Made by a program: the position numbers and the translations under genes
DNA from: Rathayibacter oskolensis
GTDB taxonomy: Bacteria > Actinomycetota > Actinomycetes > Actinomycetales > Microbacteriaceae
Length of the DNA stretch: 64,000 nt
Reading direction: 5' to 3'
Assembly (NCBI RefSeq): GCF_900177245.1
Contig: NZ_FXBM01000001.1
Span: 1,054,001-1,118,000, forward strand
Part shown: in pieces, positions 11,804-20,665 of the stretch
Numbering within the stretch: position 1 is the stretch's first letter
Layout of the letters: every line of letters starts with the position of its first letter
The notes under the pieces: generated by a model
The model's database searches: none
Told to the model about the DNA's origin: nothing
What the model saw: only the letters and a program-made list of their open reading frames with translations

Positions 11804-11963
11804 ACAGTCGGGGAGGGGCCCAGCAAGTGAATCCGCATGCCACGGGGGTGGGTGGAGGCGGAATCCGCAGTCCGGTGGAGCAGACGCCGCGCGTCGGGCG
11901 ACGTGGAACCGCCGGTCGTCGCCCCCGGTCCCGGCCTTTCGCCGCCGAAGCCCCTCCAGCCGC

Positions 11964-11969
11964 TACCAT
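11964..11969 (+). promoter_or_regulatory. Possible -10 element of the PP2C-FHA-FtsK genes
   Basis: TACCAT, 54 bases before the PP2C ATG; no good -35 hexamer is visible. Confidence 0.35.
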
Positions 11970-12022
11970 CGGAAGGTTCTTCCGGCCCGCCGGCGCGGAG
12001 TGGAGCAGGAGCGAGGAGCGCG

Positions 12023-12832
12023 ATGACGCAGATCGGCAGGAGCCGCGCGTCCGTCACCGTCCCCGTCTCCGCGTGGACCTCCGACACTCCGTCGGCCGAG
12101 GTGACGATCGGCTGGGCTGCACGAACGCACACGGGGCTCGTCAGGAGCGCGAACGAGGACAGCTACCTCGCCAAGACGCCGCTCTTCGCAGTCGCGGACG
12201 GCATGGGCGGCCACGCGGCCGGTGAGGTCGCGAGCGAGGCCGTCGTCTCGAGGCTGTCCCGCGCCGCGACCGGGGCGACCGTCGGTGCCGAGGAGATCGA
12301 TCGAGCACTGCGCGACGCCGTCGACGACATCGCCCGCCACTCGGGCGAAGCCGACGGCGGCACCGGCACGACGGTCACCGGGGCCGCACTCACCACGGTC
12401 GGCGGAGAGCCCTACTGGTCGGTCTTCAACATCGGCGACTCGCGGGTCTACCTCTGGATCAGGGGTTCTCTCGTCCAGCTGACCGTCGACCACTCGATCG
12501 TCCAGGAGCTGGTCGATGCCGGGCTGATCACCCGGGACGAGGCCGATGTGCACCCGCACAGCAACGTCATCACCCGTGCGGTGGGCTTCCACGAGGCGCC
12601 CGTGCCCGACTACCGGCTCGTGCCGGTGATCGCGCCGTCGCGGCTGCTCATCTGCTCCGACGGTCTCACGAAGGAGCTCACCGACGCCGGGCTCGAGCAC
12701 GCCCTCGCCTCGGCGGGAAGCGCGCAGGACGCCGTCGACGCCCTCGTCGACGCGGCACTCGAGAACGGCGGGCGCGACAACATCACGGTCATCGTGGTGG
12801 ACGTGCTCTCGGTGACGGGCGACCCGGGCTGA
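12023..12832 (+). CDS. PP2C-family serine/threonine phosphatase
   Basis: A metal-dependent protein phosphatase of 269 residues that removes phosphate from Ser/Thr. It shows the PP2C motifs in order: RSANEDS, ADGMGGHAAGEVAS (metal-binding Asp and Gly), GTGTTVTGA, NIGDSRVYL, LLICSDGLTKEL and GGRDNITVIVVD. The ATG at 12023 has GAGGAG upstream; the longer frame from 11837 is unconserved. It is followed in the same direction by an FHA protein and an FtsK/EccC-like ATPase. The pairing suggests that phosphothreonine signalling controls the ATPase, though no Ser/Thr kinase lies in the window. Confidence 0.94.
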   Translation: MTQIGRSRASVTVPVSAWTSDTPSAEVTIGWAARTHTGLVRSANEDSYLAKTPLFAVADGMGGHAAGEVASEAVVSRLSRAATGATVGAEEIDRALRDAVDDIARHSGEADGGTGTTVTGAALTTVGGEPYWSVFNIGDSRVYLWIRGSLVQLTVDHSIVQELVDAGLITRDEADVHPHSNVITRAVGFHEAPVPDYRLVPVIAPSRLLICSDGLTKELTDAGLEHALASAGSAQDAVDALVDAALENGGRDNITVIVVDVLSVTGDPG

Positions 12833-12868
12833 TCCCTCTGATCCGGGAGGGGCCCGGCGGGCCCTGGG

Positions 12869-12874
12869 TACGAT
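12869..12874 (+). promoter_or_regulatory. Possible -10 element of the FHA gene
   Basis: TACGAT overlapping the alternative ATG at 12873. If used, transcription starts near 12881 and translation at GTG 12897. Confidence 0.35.
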
Positions 12875-12896
12875 GGAGGACGGAAGGGCGTTCTCG

Positions 12897-13490
12897 GTGA
12901 TCTGCAGCACGTGTGGCTCCACTCTCGCCTCCGGGGCGATCCTCTGCGGCGAGTGCGGTTCCTCGGTGGCGTCCCACGCGACTCCCGGCGCATCCCGTCC
13001 CGCGACCGTCGGCGACACGACGGTCCTCGATCCCTCCCGGCGCGCCTGGCTCCCCGGCCTCGCCCCCGGGCGTCACCGCCGCCCCGCTCCTGGCGCGCCG
13101 ATGGCCCCACCTGCGCAGGGCCTCGTCCGTCTCAGCTTCGCCTCCGGGCAGCACGCCATCGTGACGGGCAACGGTCTCATCGGCAGGCAGCCGCTGCCCG
13201 ACCCGGGCGAGACCTTCCGGCACATCCTCGCGATCCTCGACGCCTCGAGGTCGCTCTCGAAGACGCATCTCGAGTTCGGGTTCGACGAGGGCGGCCTCTG
13301 GGTCCGCGACCGGTGGTCGGCGAACGGATCGGTCCTGGTCGCCCCGACCCAGGCTCCCCTCCCGCTCGAGGCCGGACGGCGCTACCGCGCGAAGATCGGG
13401 AGCCGGCTCCTGCTCTCGAGCGTCGAGATGGCGGTCGAGCGGGTGGACGGCTCCTCCACAGGCTCCCGCCGTCCACCGATCACCCGCTGA
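12897..13490 (+). CDS. Zinc-ribbon and FHA domain protein
   Basis: A 197-residue adaptor-like protein. A small zinc ribbon stands at the very N terminus (CSTC and CGEC, ten residues apart), then a Pro/Ala-rich linker, then a forkhead-associated domain at about residues 80-180. The phosphothreonine-binding residues are in place: IGR, SLSKTH and NG in WSANGS. GTG 12897 was preferred over ATG 12873 because GGAAGGG lies eight bases before it and the ATG overlaps a likely -10. It sits between the PP2C phosphatase and the FtsK-like ATPase and probably recruits a phosphorylated partner. Confidence 0.82.
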   Translation: MICSTCGSTLASGAILCGECGSSVASHATPGASRPATVGDTTVLDPSRRAWLPGLAPGRHRRPAPGAPMAPPAQGLVRLSFASGQHAIVTGNGLIGRQPLPDPGETFRHILAILDASRSLSKTHLEFGFDEGGLWVRDRWSANGSVLVAPTQAPLPLEAGRRYRAKIGSRLLLSSVEMAVERVDGSSTGSRRPPITR

Positions 13491-13527
13491 GACCCCACGG
13501 GGCGGCCGGGTCGGCTGAGGTGGACGC

Positions 13528-16248
13528 ATGACGTTCCCGGCCACCGCCTCACCGCTGCGCGAACCGGTGCCGCCGGCCGTGGCACCCCGCTCCTCGTTCC
13601 CCTGGATCGCCGCCCTCGCGCCCGTGCTCTCGGCGGTCGTCCTCTATGCGCTCACGTCCTCGCCCTACACGCTCGCGCTCGCGGCCCTCGGGCCCGTCGT
13701 CGCCGTCGCGTCGTACCTCGACGCTGCCCGGGTGCGGCGTCGCTCGGCTCGGCTCGACGCCGAGCGACACGAGCTTCTGCTGGCCGACCACGAGGCGTCA
13801 CTCGTCGAGGCGAGACGCCGGGAGCTGATCGCGCTGAGTCTCGCCACGCCCGATCCGCTCGCCGTCCTCGAGAGGACGCTCCCTGCCGACGCCCGCTGGC
13901 GGCGCGATCCGGCCGGGCTCCGGCTGATGATCGGCCGGGGGTGGCGCGAGTCCGTTCGGAGCGGGCCGCTCGCGGGGGCGATCCTCGCGGACGCGCCGCT
14001 GGAGGTTGCTCTGACGGCCGGTATCGGAGTGGTCGGACCGCGGGTGCTCACGAGAGCCTTCGTGCGCGGGCTGCTCGTGCAGTGCGCGGAACTCGTCCCC
14101 TCGGACGCGCTCGCCCTCGAGTTACCGCCCGGTCCGGCCTGGGACTGCCTCCGCCCGCTCCCGCATGCGAACCGCGCCTCGGCGCCGTTCCGTCTGCGGA
14201 TCCTCGAGCAGAGCAGCGGCGCCCGGGATCGGGCGGGCGGGAGCGATCCGGTCGTCGTCCTCGCGGACGGACCCGACGACCTCCCGTCCGGCTGCAGATG
14301 CGTGGTGATCCTGGGCGGCGCCGAGGGCGATCGGGTGATCGGCAGGGCGCAGAGCGGCGTCGAGGAGGAGCTGAGCGTCGACTACGTCTCGGTGCAGCAG
14401 GCTCGCGGGTACGCCGTCGCTCTCGCCGAGGCGCTCGGCGAGGGTGCGGGGGAGGCGCTCCCCGACACGGTGCGGCTCGCTGACCTGGGGTCGCTCCGGC
14501 GCGGCGGGCACGAGGTCGGACTGCCCGCGACGCTCGGTCGCACGACCAGCGGTCCGCTCGAGATCGACCTCGTCCGGGACGGTCCGCACGCCATCATCGG
14601 CGGCACCACGGGCAGCGGGAAGAGCGAGCTGCTCATCGCGTGGATCCTCGCGCTGGCCGCGAGACACGGTCCGTCCTCGGTGACCTTCCTCCTTGCCGAC
14701 TTCAAGGGCGGGGCGGGCTTCTCGGCGCTGGCCCACCTCCCTCATGTGACCGGAGTGATCACGGATCTCGATCCGACAGGCGCCGCGAGGGCGTTCGCCA
14801 GCATCGCGGCCGAGCTCCGGCGCCGCGAGGTCGTCCTCGCGGAGCACGGCGTGCCCGACATCGCCCGCCTCGAGCCGGGGGTGCTCGCCCGTCTCGTCCT
14901 CGTCGTGGACGAGTGCGCATTCGTGCTCGAGCGGGCCCCGGAGCTGCATCGAACCTTCGCCGACATCGCCGCTCGCGGGCGATCCCTCGGGATCCACCTC
15001 GTCCTCTGCACGCAGCGACCGGTCGGGGTCGTGCGCGACGCCGTCGCCGCCAACTGCGGGCTCCGCATCGCCCTGCGGGTCTACGACCCGGCCGACTCGA
15101 GAGCCCTGATCGGATCCGACGCCGCAGCACGGATCCCGCACGGCGCCCCGGGTCGGTGCATCGTGGCGGTCGGAGGTCGCGAGCAGCTCGCTCAGTCGGC
15201 GATCGCGCAGGACGGCGACCTCGAGGCGGCCGTCCGCCCGGAGGACACTGCCGTGGCCGTTCATCGCCCCTGGCTCGATCCGCTGCCGTCGGTCCTCACG
15301 CGGCCCGGATCGAGCGGGTCGATCCTGCTCGGTCGCGTCGACCGGCCTGACGAGCAGGAGCAGTGCGCCGTCGCGTTCGAGGGGCGGTCGCTGCTCGTCC
15401 TGGGGGCGGCGGGCTCCGGACGGACCGGCGTCTTGCGGACGATCGCGGAGCAGTCCGATCGTGCGCGCATCGTCGGGGCGGACGACGCCGAGGCGGCATG
15501 GGACGCGGTGATCGAGCCCGCGGCGGCACGGGGGATCCTCCTCGTCGATGATCTCGACCTGCTGCTGCGTCGGTGCTCCGATGACGAGCGCCGGCGGCTG
15601 CTGGACGCCCTGCTGACCGAGGTCCGCTCGGGGGTCCGTCGACTGGTGCTGACTGCGCGCCGCCCGACGGACGGACTCGCAGCGCTGCGCGACGCCGTCG
15701 ACGACGTGCTCCTCCTGCGCGCCGCGAGTCGGCAGGAGCACCAGCTGCTCGCGGTCGCGGGAGAGCCCTACGTGGCGGCATTGCCGCCCGGCGGCGGCTG
15801 GTGGCGCGGTGAACGGCTCCAGGTCTTCCTGCCGGGCGATGAAGCGAACGTCGACGGTCCGACGGCCGTTCGGCAGGTCCCCCTAGGTGCAGCTCCCGTC
15901 GCCGTCCTCACGAATCGCAGCGCGGCGGTGCGCGCGCGCCTGGCCGCGGTCGGCGTCGCCTCGATGAGCGTCGAGGCCGCCCTCACGGCGGATCCCCTCG
16001 CAGAGGGCACGGCCGTGCTCGGCTCGGTCCTCGAGTGGTCGTCGGCCCGAGCTCTGCTGCTCGGGATGCGCCGAGCGGCTCCGGTCGTGGTCGACGTGGC
16101 ACCTGGCGAGGCGCGGGTCCTGCTCGGCCCGCTCGGCCCCGCACCGCTCTCCTCAGGAGACCGCGTCCTGCTCGAGCGGGACGGCATCCTCCACCGAGCC
16201 CGATGGCCCTCATCCGAGGACCTCGGACGGGAGGAATCCGCGGTCTGA
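13528..16248 (+). CDS. FtsK/SpoIIIE domain ATPase, EccC-like
   Basis: A membrane-anchored motor ATPase of 906 residues. Two hydrophobic helices (about 24-64) are followed by a cytoplasmic region and a complete FtsK/SpoIIIE-type ATPase with Walker A GTTGSGKS at 359-366 and Walker B LVLVVDECAF (Asp461, Glu462). A second ATPase-like domain has GAAGSGRT at 626-633, where arginine replaces the catalytic lysine, so it is probably degenerate. This is the layout of EccC, the type VII secretion motor. No WXG100 substrate, EccB, EccD or mycosin is seen in the window. SD GAGGTGGA precedes the ATG. It could serve secretion, or DNA or peptide transfer of unknown kind. Confidence 0.85.
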   Translation: MTFPATASPLREPVPPAVAPRSSFPWIAALAPVLSAVVLYALTSSPYTLALAALGPVVAVASYLDAARVRRRSARLDAERHELLLADHEASLVEARRRELIALSLATPDPLAVLERTLPADARWRRDPAGLRLMIGRGWRESVRSGPLAGAILADAPLEVALTAGIGVVGPRVLTRAFVRGLLVQCAELVPSDALALELPPGPAWDCLRPLPHANRASAPFRLRILEQSSGARDRAGGSDPVVVLADGPDDLPSGCRCVVILGGAEGDRVIGRAQSGVEEELSVDYVSVQQARGYAVALAEALGEGAGEALPDTVRLADLGSLRRGGHEVGLPATLGRTTSGPLEIDLVRDGPHAIIGGTTGSGKSELLIAWILALAARHGPSSVTFLLADFKGGAGFSALAHLPHVTGVITDLDPTGAARAFASIAAELRRREVVLAEHGVPDIARLEPGVLARLVLVVDECAFVLERAPELHRTFADIAARGRSLGIHLVLCTQRPVGVVRDAVAANCGLRIALRVYDPADSRALIGSDAAARIPHGAPGRCIVAVGGREQLAQSAIAQDGDLEAAVRPEDTAVAVHRPWLDPLPSVLTRPGSSGSILLGRVDRPDEQEQCAVAFEGRSLLVLGAAGSGRTGVLRTIAEQSDRARIVGADDAEAAWDAVIEPAAARGILLVDDLDLLLRRCSDDERRRLLDALLTEVRSGVRRLVLTARRPTDGLAALRDAVDDVLLLRAASRQEHQLLAVAGEPYVAALPPGGGWWRGERLQVFLPGDEANVDGPTAVRQVPLGAAPVAVLTNRSAAVRARLAAVGVASMSVEAALTADPLAEGTAVLGSVLEWSSARALLLGMRRAAPVVVDVAPGEARVLLGPLGPAPLSSGDRVLLERDGILHRARWPSSEDLGREESAV

Positions 16249-16396
16249 GGGCGCCCGGAAGACGGATTTCGTGACGATCGTGTTTCCAGATGCGCGATCT
16301 CGTCAGTCCGGCGTCGACACGGGATGGGCGCTGTGCCAGTATTTCCTCACGTTCACGCCGGTGGGCCCGAGCACCGACGCAGACAGGAGTCGCAGC

Positions 16397-17623
16397 ATGA
16401 GCCGTCCCCTCCCGCGGGATCCCGTCCTCCGCGAGGCCATCGCCGTCGCCCGGTCGCGCGAGCGCGAGCGCCGAGCGGTCCTGTCGCGGCGCGCGGTGCT
16501 CGGCGGGATCGGCCTCGGGGCGGGAGCGCTGGCGCTCGCCGCGTGCGCCCCGGTGAGCCGGCCCGCTCCCACCGCAGCTGCAGACGGCTCGGCGTCCGAC
16601 CCGCGGCTCGTGTGGGACAACTGGCCCGCCTACCTCGACGAGGACGACGACGGCGCCTACCCCACGCTTCTCGCCTTCGAGGAGCAGAGCGGGATCTCGG
16701 TGACCTACAACGTCGCCGTCGACGACAACAACTCCTACTACGGCAAGGTGAAGGACCAGCTCGCGCTCGGCCAGTACATCGGAGCCGACACGGTCTGCCT
16801 GACCGAGTGGATGGTCTCGCGGCTGGCGCGTCGCGGCTTCATCCAGGAGCTCGACCACGCGAACATCCCGAACATCGCCAATCTCGCGCCCTCCCTCGCG
16901 AACCCCGACTTCGACCCCGGTCGCCACCTCTCGCTGCCCTGGCAGGCGGGGTTCGCCGGCATCTGCTGGAACAAGGAGAAGCTGCCGGACGGTCTCGAGA
17001 GCATCGACGACCTGTGGGACCCGGCGCTGCGCGGGCGCGTCGGGGTCCTCAGCGAGATGCGCGACACGATCGGCCTGATCATGCTGGCGCAGGGGACCGA
17101 CATCGCGGGCACCTGGGGCGACGGCGAGTTCATGAACGCGATCGACGTCTTCCGGGAGCAGGTCGACGAGGGGCAGATCCGCAACATCAAGGGCAATGCC
17201 TACCTGAACGACCTGCAGAACGAGGACACCCTCGCGGCGATCTGCTGGTCGGGCGACATCACGCTCATCAACGCCGAGGCCGGCGACAAGTGGGAGTTCG
17301 CGCTCCCCGACTCCGGCGGGACCCTCTGGAACGACACGTTCGTCGTGCCGATGGGCTCGCAGCGGAAGGCCAACGCCGAAGCCCTCATGAACTACTACTA
17401 CGAGCCGGAGGTCGCCGCGGAAGTGGCCGCCTGGGTCAACTACATCACCCCCGTCGACGGAGCGAAGGAAGCCATGGAGAGCATCGACCCGGACCTGGCC
17501 GAGAACCAGCTGATCTTCCCCGACGAGGAGACGCTCTCGCAGGCGCACGTCTTCCGCACGCTCACCGCGTCCGAGGAGAAGGACTACCAGGCCGAGTTCC
17601 AGAAAGTGCTGCTGGGCATCTGA
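16397..17623 (+). CDS. potD: Spermidine/putrescine ABC transporter substrate-binding lipoprotein
   Basis: The extracytoplasmic receptor of a polyamine importer, 408 residues. The N terminus has a long charged leader, a twin-arginine-like SRRAVLGG (residues 30-37) and a lipobox LAAC with Cys50, so it is probably a lipoprotein, perhaps Tat-exported. The mature part begins RLVWDNWPAYLDEDDDG, typical of PotD/PotF, and contains YYGKVKDQL and LPWQAGFAGICWNKEKLP. ATG 16397 follows ACAGGAG; the longer frame from 16271 has no signal-peptide logic. It is the first gene of potDABC; the spacer 16249-16396 shows no clear promoter. Confidence 0.92.
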   Translation: MSRPLPRDPVLREAIAVARSRERERRAVLSRRAVLGGIGLGAGALALAACAPVSRPAPTAAADGSASDPRLVWDNWPAYLDEDDDGAYPTLLAFEEQSGISVTYNVAVDDNNSYYGKVKDQLALGQYIGADTVCLTEWMVSRLARRGFIQELDHANIPNIANLAPSLANPDFDPGRHLSLPWQAGFAGICWNKEKLPDGLESIDDLWDPALRGRVGVLSEMRDTIGLIMLAQGTDIAGTWGDGEFMNAIDVFREQVDEGQIRNIKGNAYLNDLQNEDTLAAICWSGDITLINAEAGDKWEFALPDSGGTLWNDTFVVPMGSQRKANAEALMNYYYEPEVAAEVAAWVNYITPVDGAKEAMESIDPDLAENQLIFPDEETLSQAHVFRTLTASEEKDYQAEFQKVLLGI

Positions 17624-18822
17624 TGGCGACCGGAACCTTCGCCGAGAGCGGCGCCGACCTCCAGCTGGTCGGGATCAGCAAGCAGTACCCGGGCTTCACG
17701 GCCATCGACTCGCTCGATCTCACGATCCCCGCCGGATCCTTCTTCGCGCTCCTCGGGCCCTCGGGCTGCGGCAAGACCACGACGCTCCGCCTCGTCGCGG
17801 GGCTCGAGGAGCCCTCGGCCGGGCGCATCCTCATCGGAGGCGAGGACGTCACCGCGACGAAGACCTTCCAGCGCCCTGTGAACACGGTCTTCCAGTCCTA
17901 CGCCCTCTTCCCGCACATGTCCGTCCTCGAGAACGTCGCCTTCGGCCTCAAGCGCCGCAAGATCGACGACCCCGTCGGCAAGGCGCACGAGGCCCTCCGC
18001 CTCGTCGAGCTCGACCATCTGGCCCAGCGGCGGCCCGCCCAGCTCTCGGGCGGCCAGCAGCAGCGGGTCGCCCTCGCGCGGGCGATCGTCAACCGCCCGG
18101 CCCTCCTGCTCCTCGACGAGCCGCTCGGAGCGCTCGACCTCAAGCTCCGTCGGCAGATGCAGGTCGAGCTGAAGTCGATCCAGGAGGAGGTCGGCCTCAC
18201 CTTCCTGCACGTGACGCACGACCAGGAGGAGGCCATGACGATGGCCGACACCGTGGCTGTGATGAACAAGGGCCGCATCGAGCAGATGGGCGCTCCGGAG
18301 GAGCTCTACGAGCTCCCGCGCACGGCCTTCGTCGCCAACTTCCTCGGGCAGTCGAACCTCTTCACGGGGGAGGTCGTCGGCTCGACCGATGCGGCGCTCA
18401 CGGTCGAGGTCGGCGGCCAGCGGATCGTGATCCCGACGGCTCGGTCCGCGCGCGACTCCGGCGAGATGACCATCGGGGTGCGACCCGAGAAGCTGCTCCT
18501 GCTCACCGAAGCCCCGGTCGACGCCCCCGACCGCAACGTCCTCGGACCGGGTCGCGTCATCGACGTCTCGTTCAGCGGAGTGAGCACCCAGTACACGATC
18601 GAGATCCCGAGCCTGGGCCCGGTCGTGGTCTTCGCGCAGAACATGGTCTTCGGGCCCGTCGTCGGCGAGGGCGCCGAGGTGTGGGTCAGCTGGAGCATCG
18701 AGCACGGCTTCGGACTCGCGGACGAGCCGGGCACGGTGCCGCGCTTCGATCCCGACGACTCCACCCGTGCGATCGCCTTGCAGAAGCGGGGACTCCTCGC
18801 TGGACGGGCCGGGGGGTCGTAG
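17623..18822 (+). CDS. potA: Polyamine ABC transporter ATP-binding protein
   Basis: The ATPase that drives polyamine import, 399 residues. It shows Walker [10 protein letters not shown], the Q-loop [12 protein letters not shown], signature [15 protein letters not shown], Walker [13 protein letters not shown] and the switch histidine in [10 protein letters not shown]. After residue 240 comes a TOBE-type regulatory domain ([10 protein letters not shown]). The ATG overlaps the potD stop by one base. Specificity for polyamines rests on the operon partners. Confidence 0.95.
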   Translation: MATGTFAESGADLQLVGISKQYPGFTAIDSLDLTIPAGSFFALLGPSGCGKTTTLRLVAGLEEPSAGRILIGGEDVTATKTFQRPVNTVFQSYALFPHMSVLENVAFGLKRRKIDDPVGKAHEALRLVELDHLAQRRPAQLSGGQQQRVALARAIVNRPALLLLDEPLGALDLKLRRQMQVELKSIQEEVGLTFLHVTHDQEEAMTMADTVAVMNKGRIEQMGAPEELYELPRTAFVANFLGQSNLFTGEVVGSTDAALTVEVGGQRIVIPTARSARDSGEMTIGVRPEKLLLLTEAPVDAPDRNVLGPGRVIDVSFSGVSTQYTIEIPSLGPVVVFAQNMVFGPVVGEGAEVWVSWSIEHGFGLADEPGTVPRFDPDDSTRAIALQKRGLLAGRAGGS

Positions 18823-18824
18823 GC

Positions 18825-19742
18825 ATGGCCTTCGCCGCCTTCGCCTCGAGCACGGCAGACCCGCTCGAGCCGCCGGTCACCAAGAAGTCGACCATCGCGC
18901 TGGTGCTGCTGCTGCCGGGCATCGCCTACATGCTCCTGTTCTTCCTGGCTCCGCTGGTGTCGCTCGTCCTGACCTCGCTGCAGGTCGAGATCCCGGACGG
19001 GGACATCGGCGAGTACGCGCCCGGCTTCGCCTGGCAGAACTATCTCGTCGTGATGGCCGACTACTGGCCGCACGCTCTGCGCTCGTTCGGGTACGCGCTC
19101 ATCGCCACCGTCCTCGCGCTCGTGATCAGCTACCCGCTCGCCTACTTCATCGGCGTGAAGGCGCGCCCGTGGCCGCTGCTCCAGAACCTGCTGCTCACCC
19201 TGGTCATCGCGCCGTTCTTCATCAGCTTCCTGCTGCGCACGCTCGCGTGGAAGCAGATCCTCGCCGACGAGAGCCCGCTCGTGCAGGCCCTCAAGACCGT
19301 GGCGATCCTCCCGGCCGACGGCCACCTCACGGGGACGCCCTTCGCGGTGATCTTCGGCATCACCTACAACTTCATCCCGTTCATGACGCTGCCGCTCTAC
19401 ACGACGCTCGAGCGGCTCGACACGCGGTTCCTCGAGGCGGGGTCGGACCTCTACGCCCATCCGGCGTCGGTGTTCTGGAAGGTGACGGTGCCGCTCTCGA
19501 TGCCCGGCATCGTGTCAGGCACGCTGCTGACCTTCATCCCCGCCGCGGGCGACTACATCAACGCCAGCCGGGACTTCCTCGGATCGTCGCAGACCTCGAT
19601 GGTGGGCAACGCGATCGAGGCGAACTTCCTCACCCTCGAGAACTATCCGGCGGCCGCCGCGCTCTCGATCGTCCTGATGGCCGTCATCCTCGTCATCGTC
19701 GGCTTCTACGTGAAGCGCAGTGGAACGGAGGACCTGCTGTGA
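18825..19742 (+). CDS. potB: Polyamine ABC transporter permease, PotB type
   Basis: The first membrane subunit of the importer, 305 residues with about six transmembrane helices. The EAA loop that docks on the ATPase is seen as EAGSDLYAHPASVFWKVTVPLSMPG. LLPGIAYMLLFFLAPLVSLVLTSL is the first helix. ATG 18825 lies two bases after the potA stop; an in-frame extension upstream overlaps potA and is not used. It ends overlapped by potC. Confidence 0.93.
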   Translation: MAFAAFASSTADPLEPPVTKKSTIALVLLLPGIAYMLLFFLAPLVSLVLTSLQVEIPDGDIGEYAPGFAWQNYLVVMADYWPHALRSFGYALIATVLALVISYPLAYFIGVKARPWPLLQNLLLTLVIAPFFISFLLRTLAWKQILADESPLVQALKTVAILPADGHLTGTPFAVIFGITYNFIPFMTLPLYTTLERLDTRFLEAGSDLYAHPASVFWKVTVPLSMPGIVSGTLLTFIPAAGDYINASRDFLGSSQTSMVGNAIEANFLTLENYPAAAALSIVLMAVILVIVGFYVKRSGTEDLL

Positions 19743-20614
19743 CCGCCACGACCGACCGGCCCGTCGCGAGTGCTCAGGAGGCGCTCGGCGCCCCGGCACC
19801 TGCGCCCGTCACCGGGCCGCGCCGCTTCACGGGCCTCGGCCTCGGGATCTACACGGCGCTCGCGCTGATCTTCCTGCTCATCCCGATCGGGTACACCTTC
19901 GTCTTCTCGTTCAACGACTCCGTGAAGAGCAACCTCGCCTGGCGCGGCTTCACCCTCGAGAAGTGGGTCTCGGCGTGGACCAGCGAAGAGGTGATGACCG
20001 CCTTCGGCAACAGCCTCCTCGTCGGAGCCGTCGCGACGGTGCTGGCGACCGTGCTCGGCACGATGATCGCCCTCGCCCTCGTGCGGTACCGGTTCCGGTT
20101 CCGCTCCGCGATCAGCCTGCTGCTGTTCCTCCCGATGGCTACTCCGGAGGTGGTGCTCGGCGCCGGGCTCGCCGCCCAGTTCCTGACGGTCGGAGCCGAG
20201 AAGGGTCTGGTGACGATCATCCTGGCCCACACGATGTTCTGCATCAGCTTCGTCGTCGTGACGGTGAAGGCCCGCGTCGCGGGTCTCGATCCGCGACTGG
20301 AGGAGGCGGGGCGCGACCTGTACGCGTCGCCCGGACAGGTCTTCTGGCGAATCACCTTCCCGCTCCTGCTGCCGGGCATCCTGGCGGCCGCCCTGCTCTC
20401 GTTCGCGCTGAGCTTCGACGACTTCATCATCACGAACTTCAACTCGGGCTCGGTGACCACCTTCCCGAAGTACATCTACATCGCGGCCGCACGCGGGATC
20501 CCCGCGGAGGCCAACGTGATCGCCTCCGCAGTGTTCCTCCTGGCGATCCTGATCGTCGTGATCACCCAGGTGTCGTCGGCGGCTCGAGCGAAGCGGATCG
20601 CCCGGACCCAGTGA
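19739..20614 (+). CDS. potC: Polyamine ABC transporter permease, PotC type
   Basis: The second permease, 291 residues with six transmembrane helices. The EAA loop reads EAGRDLYASPGQVFWRITFPLLLPG, and LSFALSFDDFIITNFNSG is the hallmark of PotC permeases. The GTG start overlaps the potB stop by four bases (GTGA). It is the last gene of potDABC and converges on the asparaginase gene, with 51 bases between and no strong hairpin there. Confidence 0.93.
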   Translation: MTATTDRPVASAQEALGAPAPAPVTGPRRFTGLGLGIYTALALIFLLIPIGYTFVFSFNDSVKSNLAWRGFTLEKWVSAWTSEEVMTAFGNSLLVGAVATVLATVLGTMIALALVRYRFRFRSAISLLLFLPMATPEVVLGAGLAAQFLTVGAEKGLVTIILAHTMFCISFVVVTVKARVAGLDPRLEEAGRDLYASPGQVFWRITFPLLLPGILAAALLSFALSFDDFIITNFNSGSVTTFPKYIYIAAARGIPAEANVIASAVFLLAILIVVITQVSSAARAKRIARTQ

Positions 20615-20665
20615 GGCCGAGCCGGACGAGGTGACGCCACGACGGGCGGCACGCGGACGAGCGGC

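Noticed and set aside
16324-18822. 832-codon frame covering potD and potA
   Set aside because: Inside potD it is a shifted reading frame; PotA starts at ATG 17623, overlapping the potD stop.
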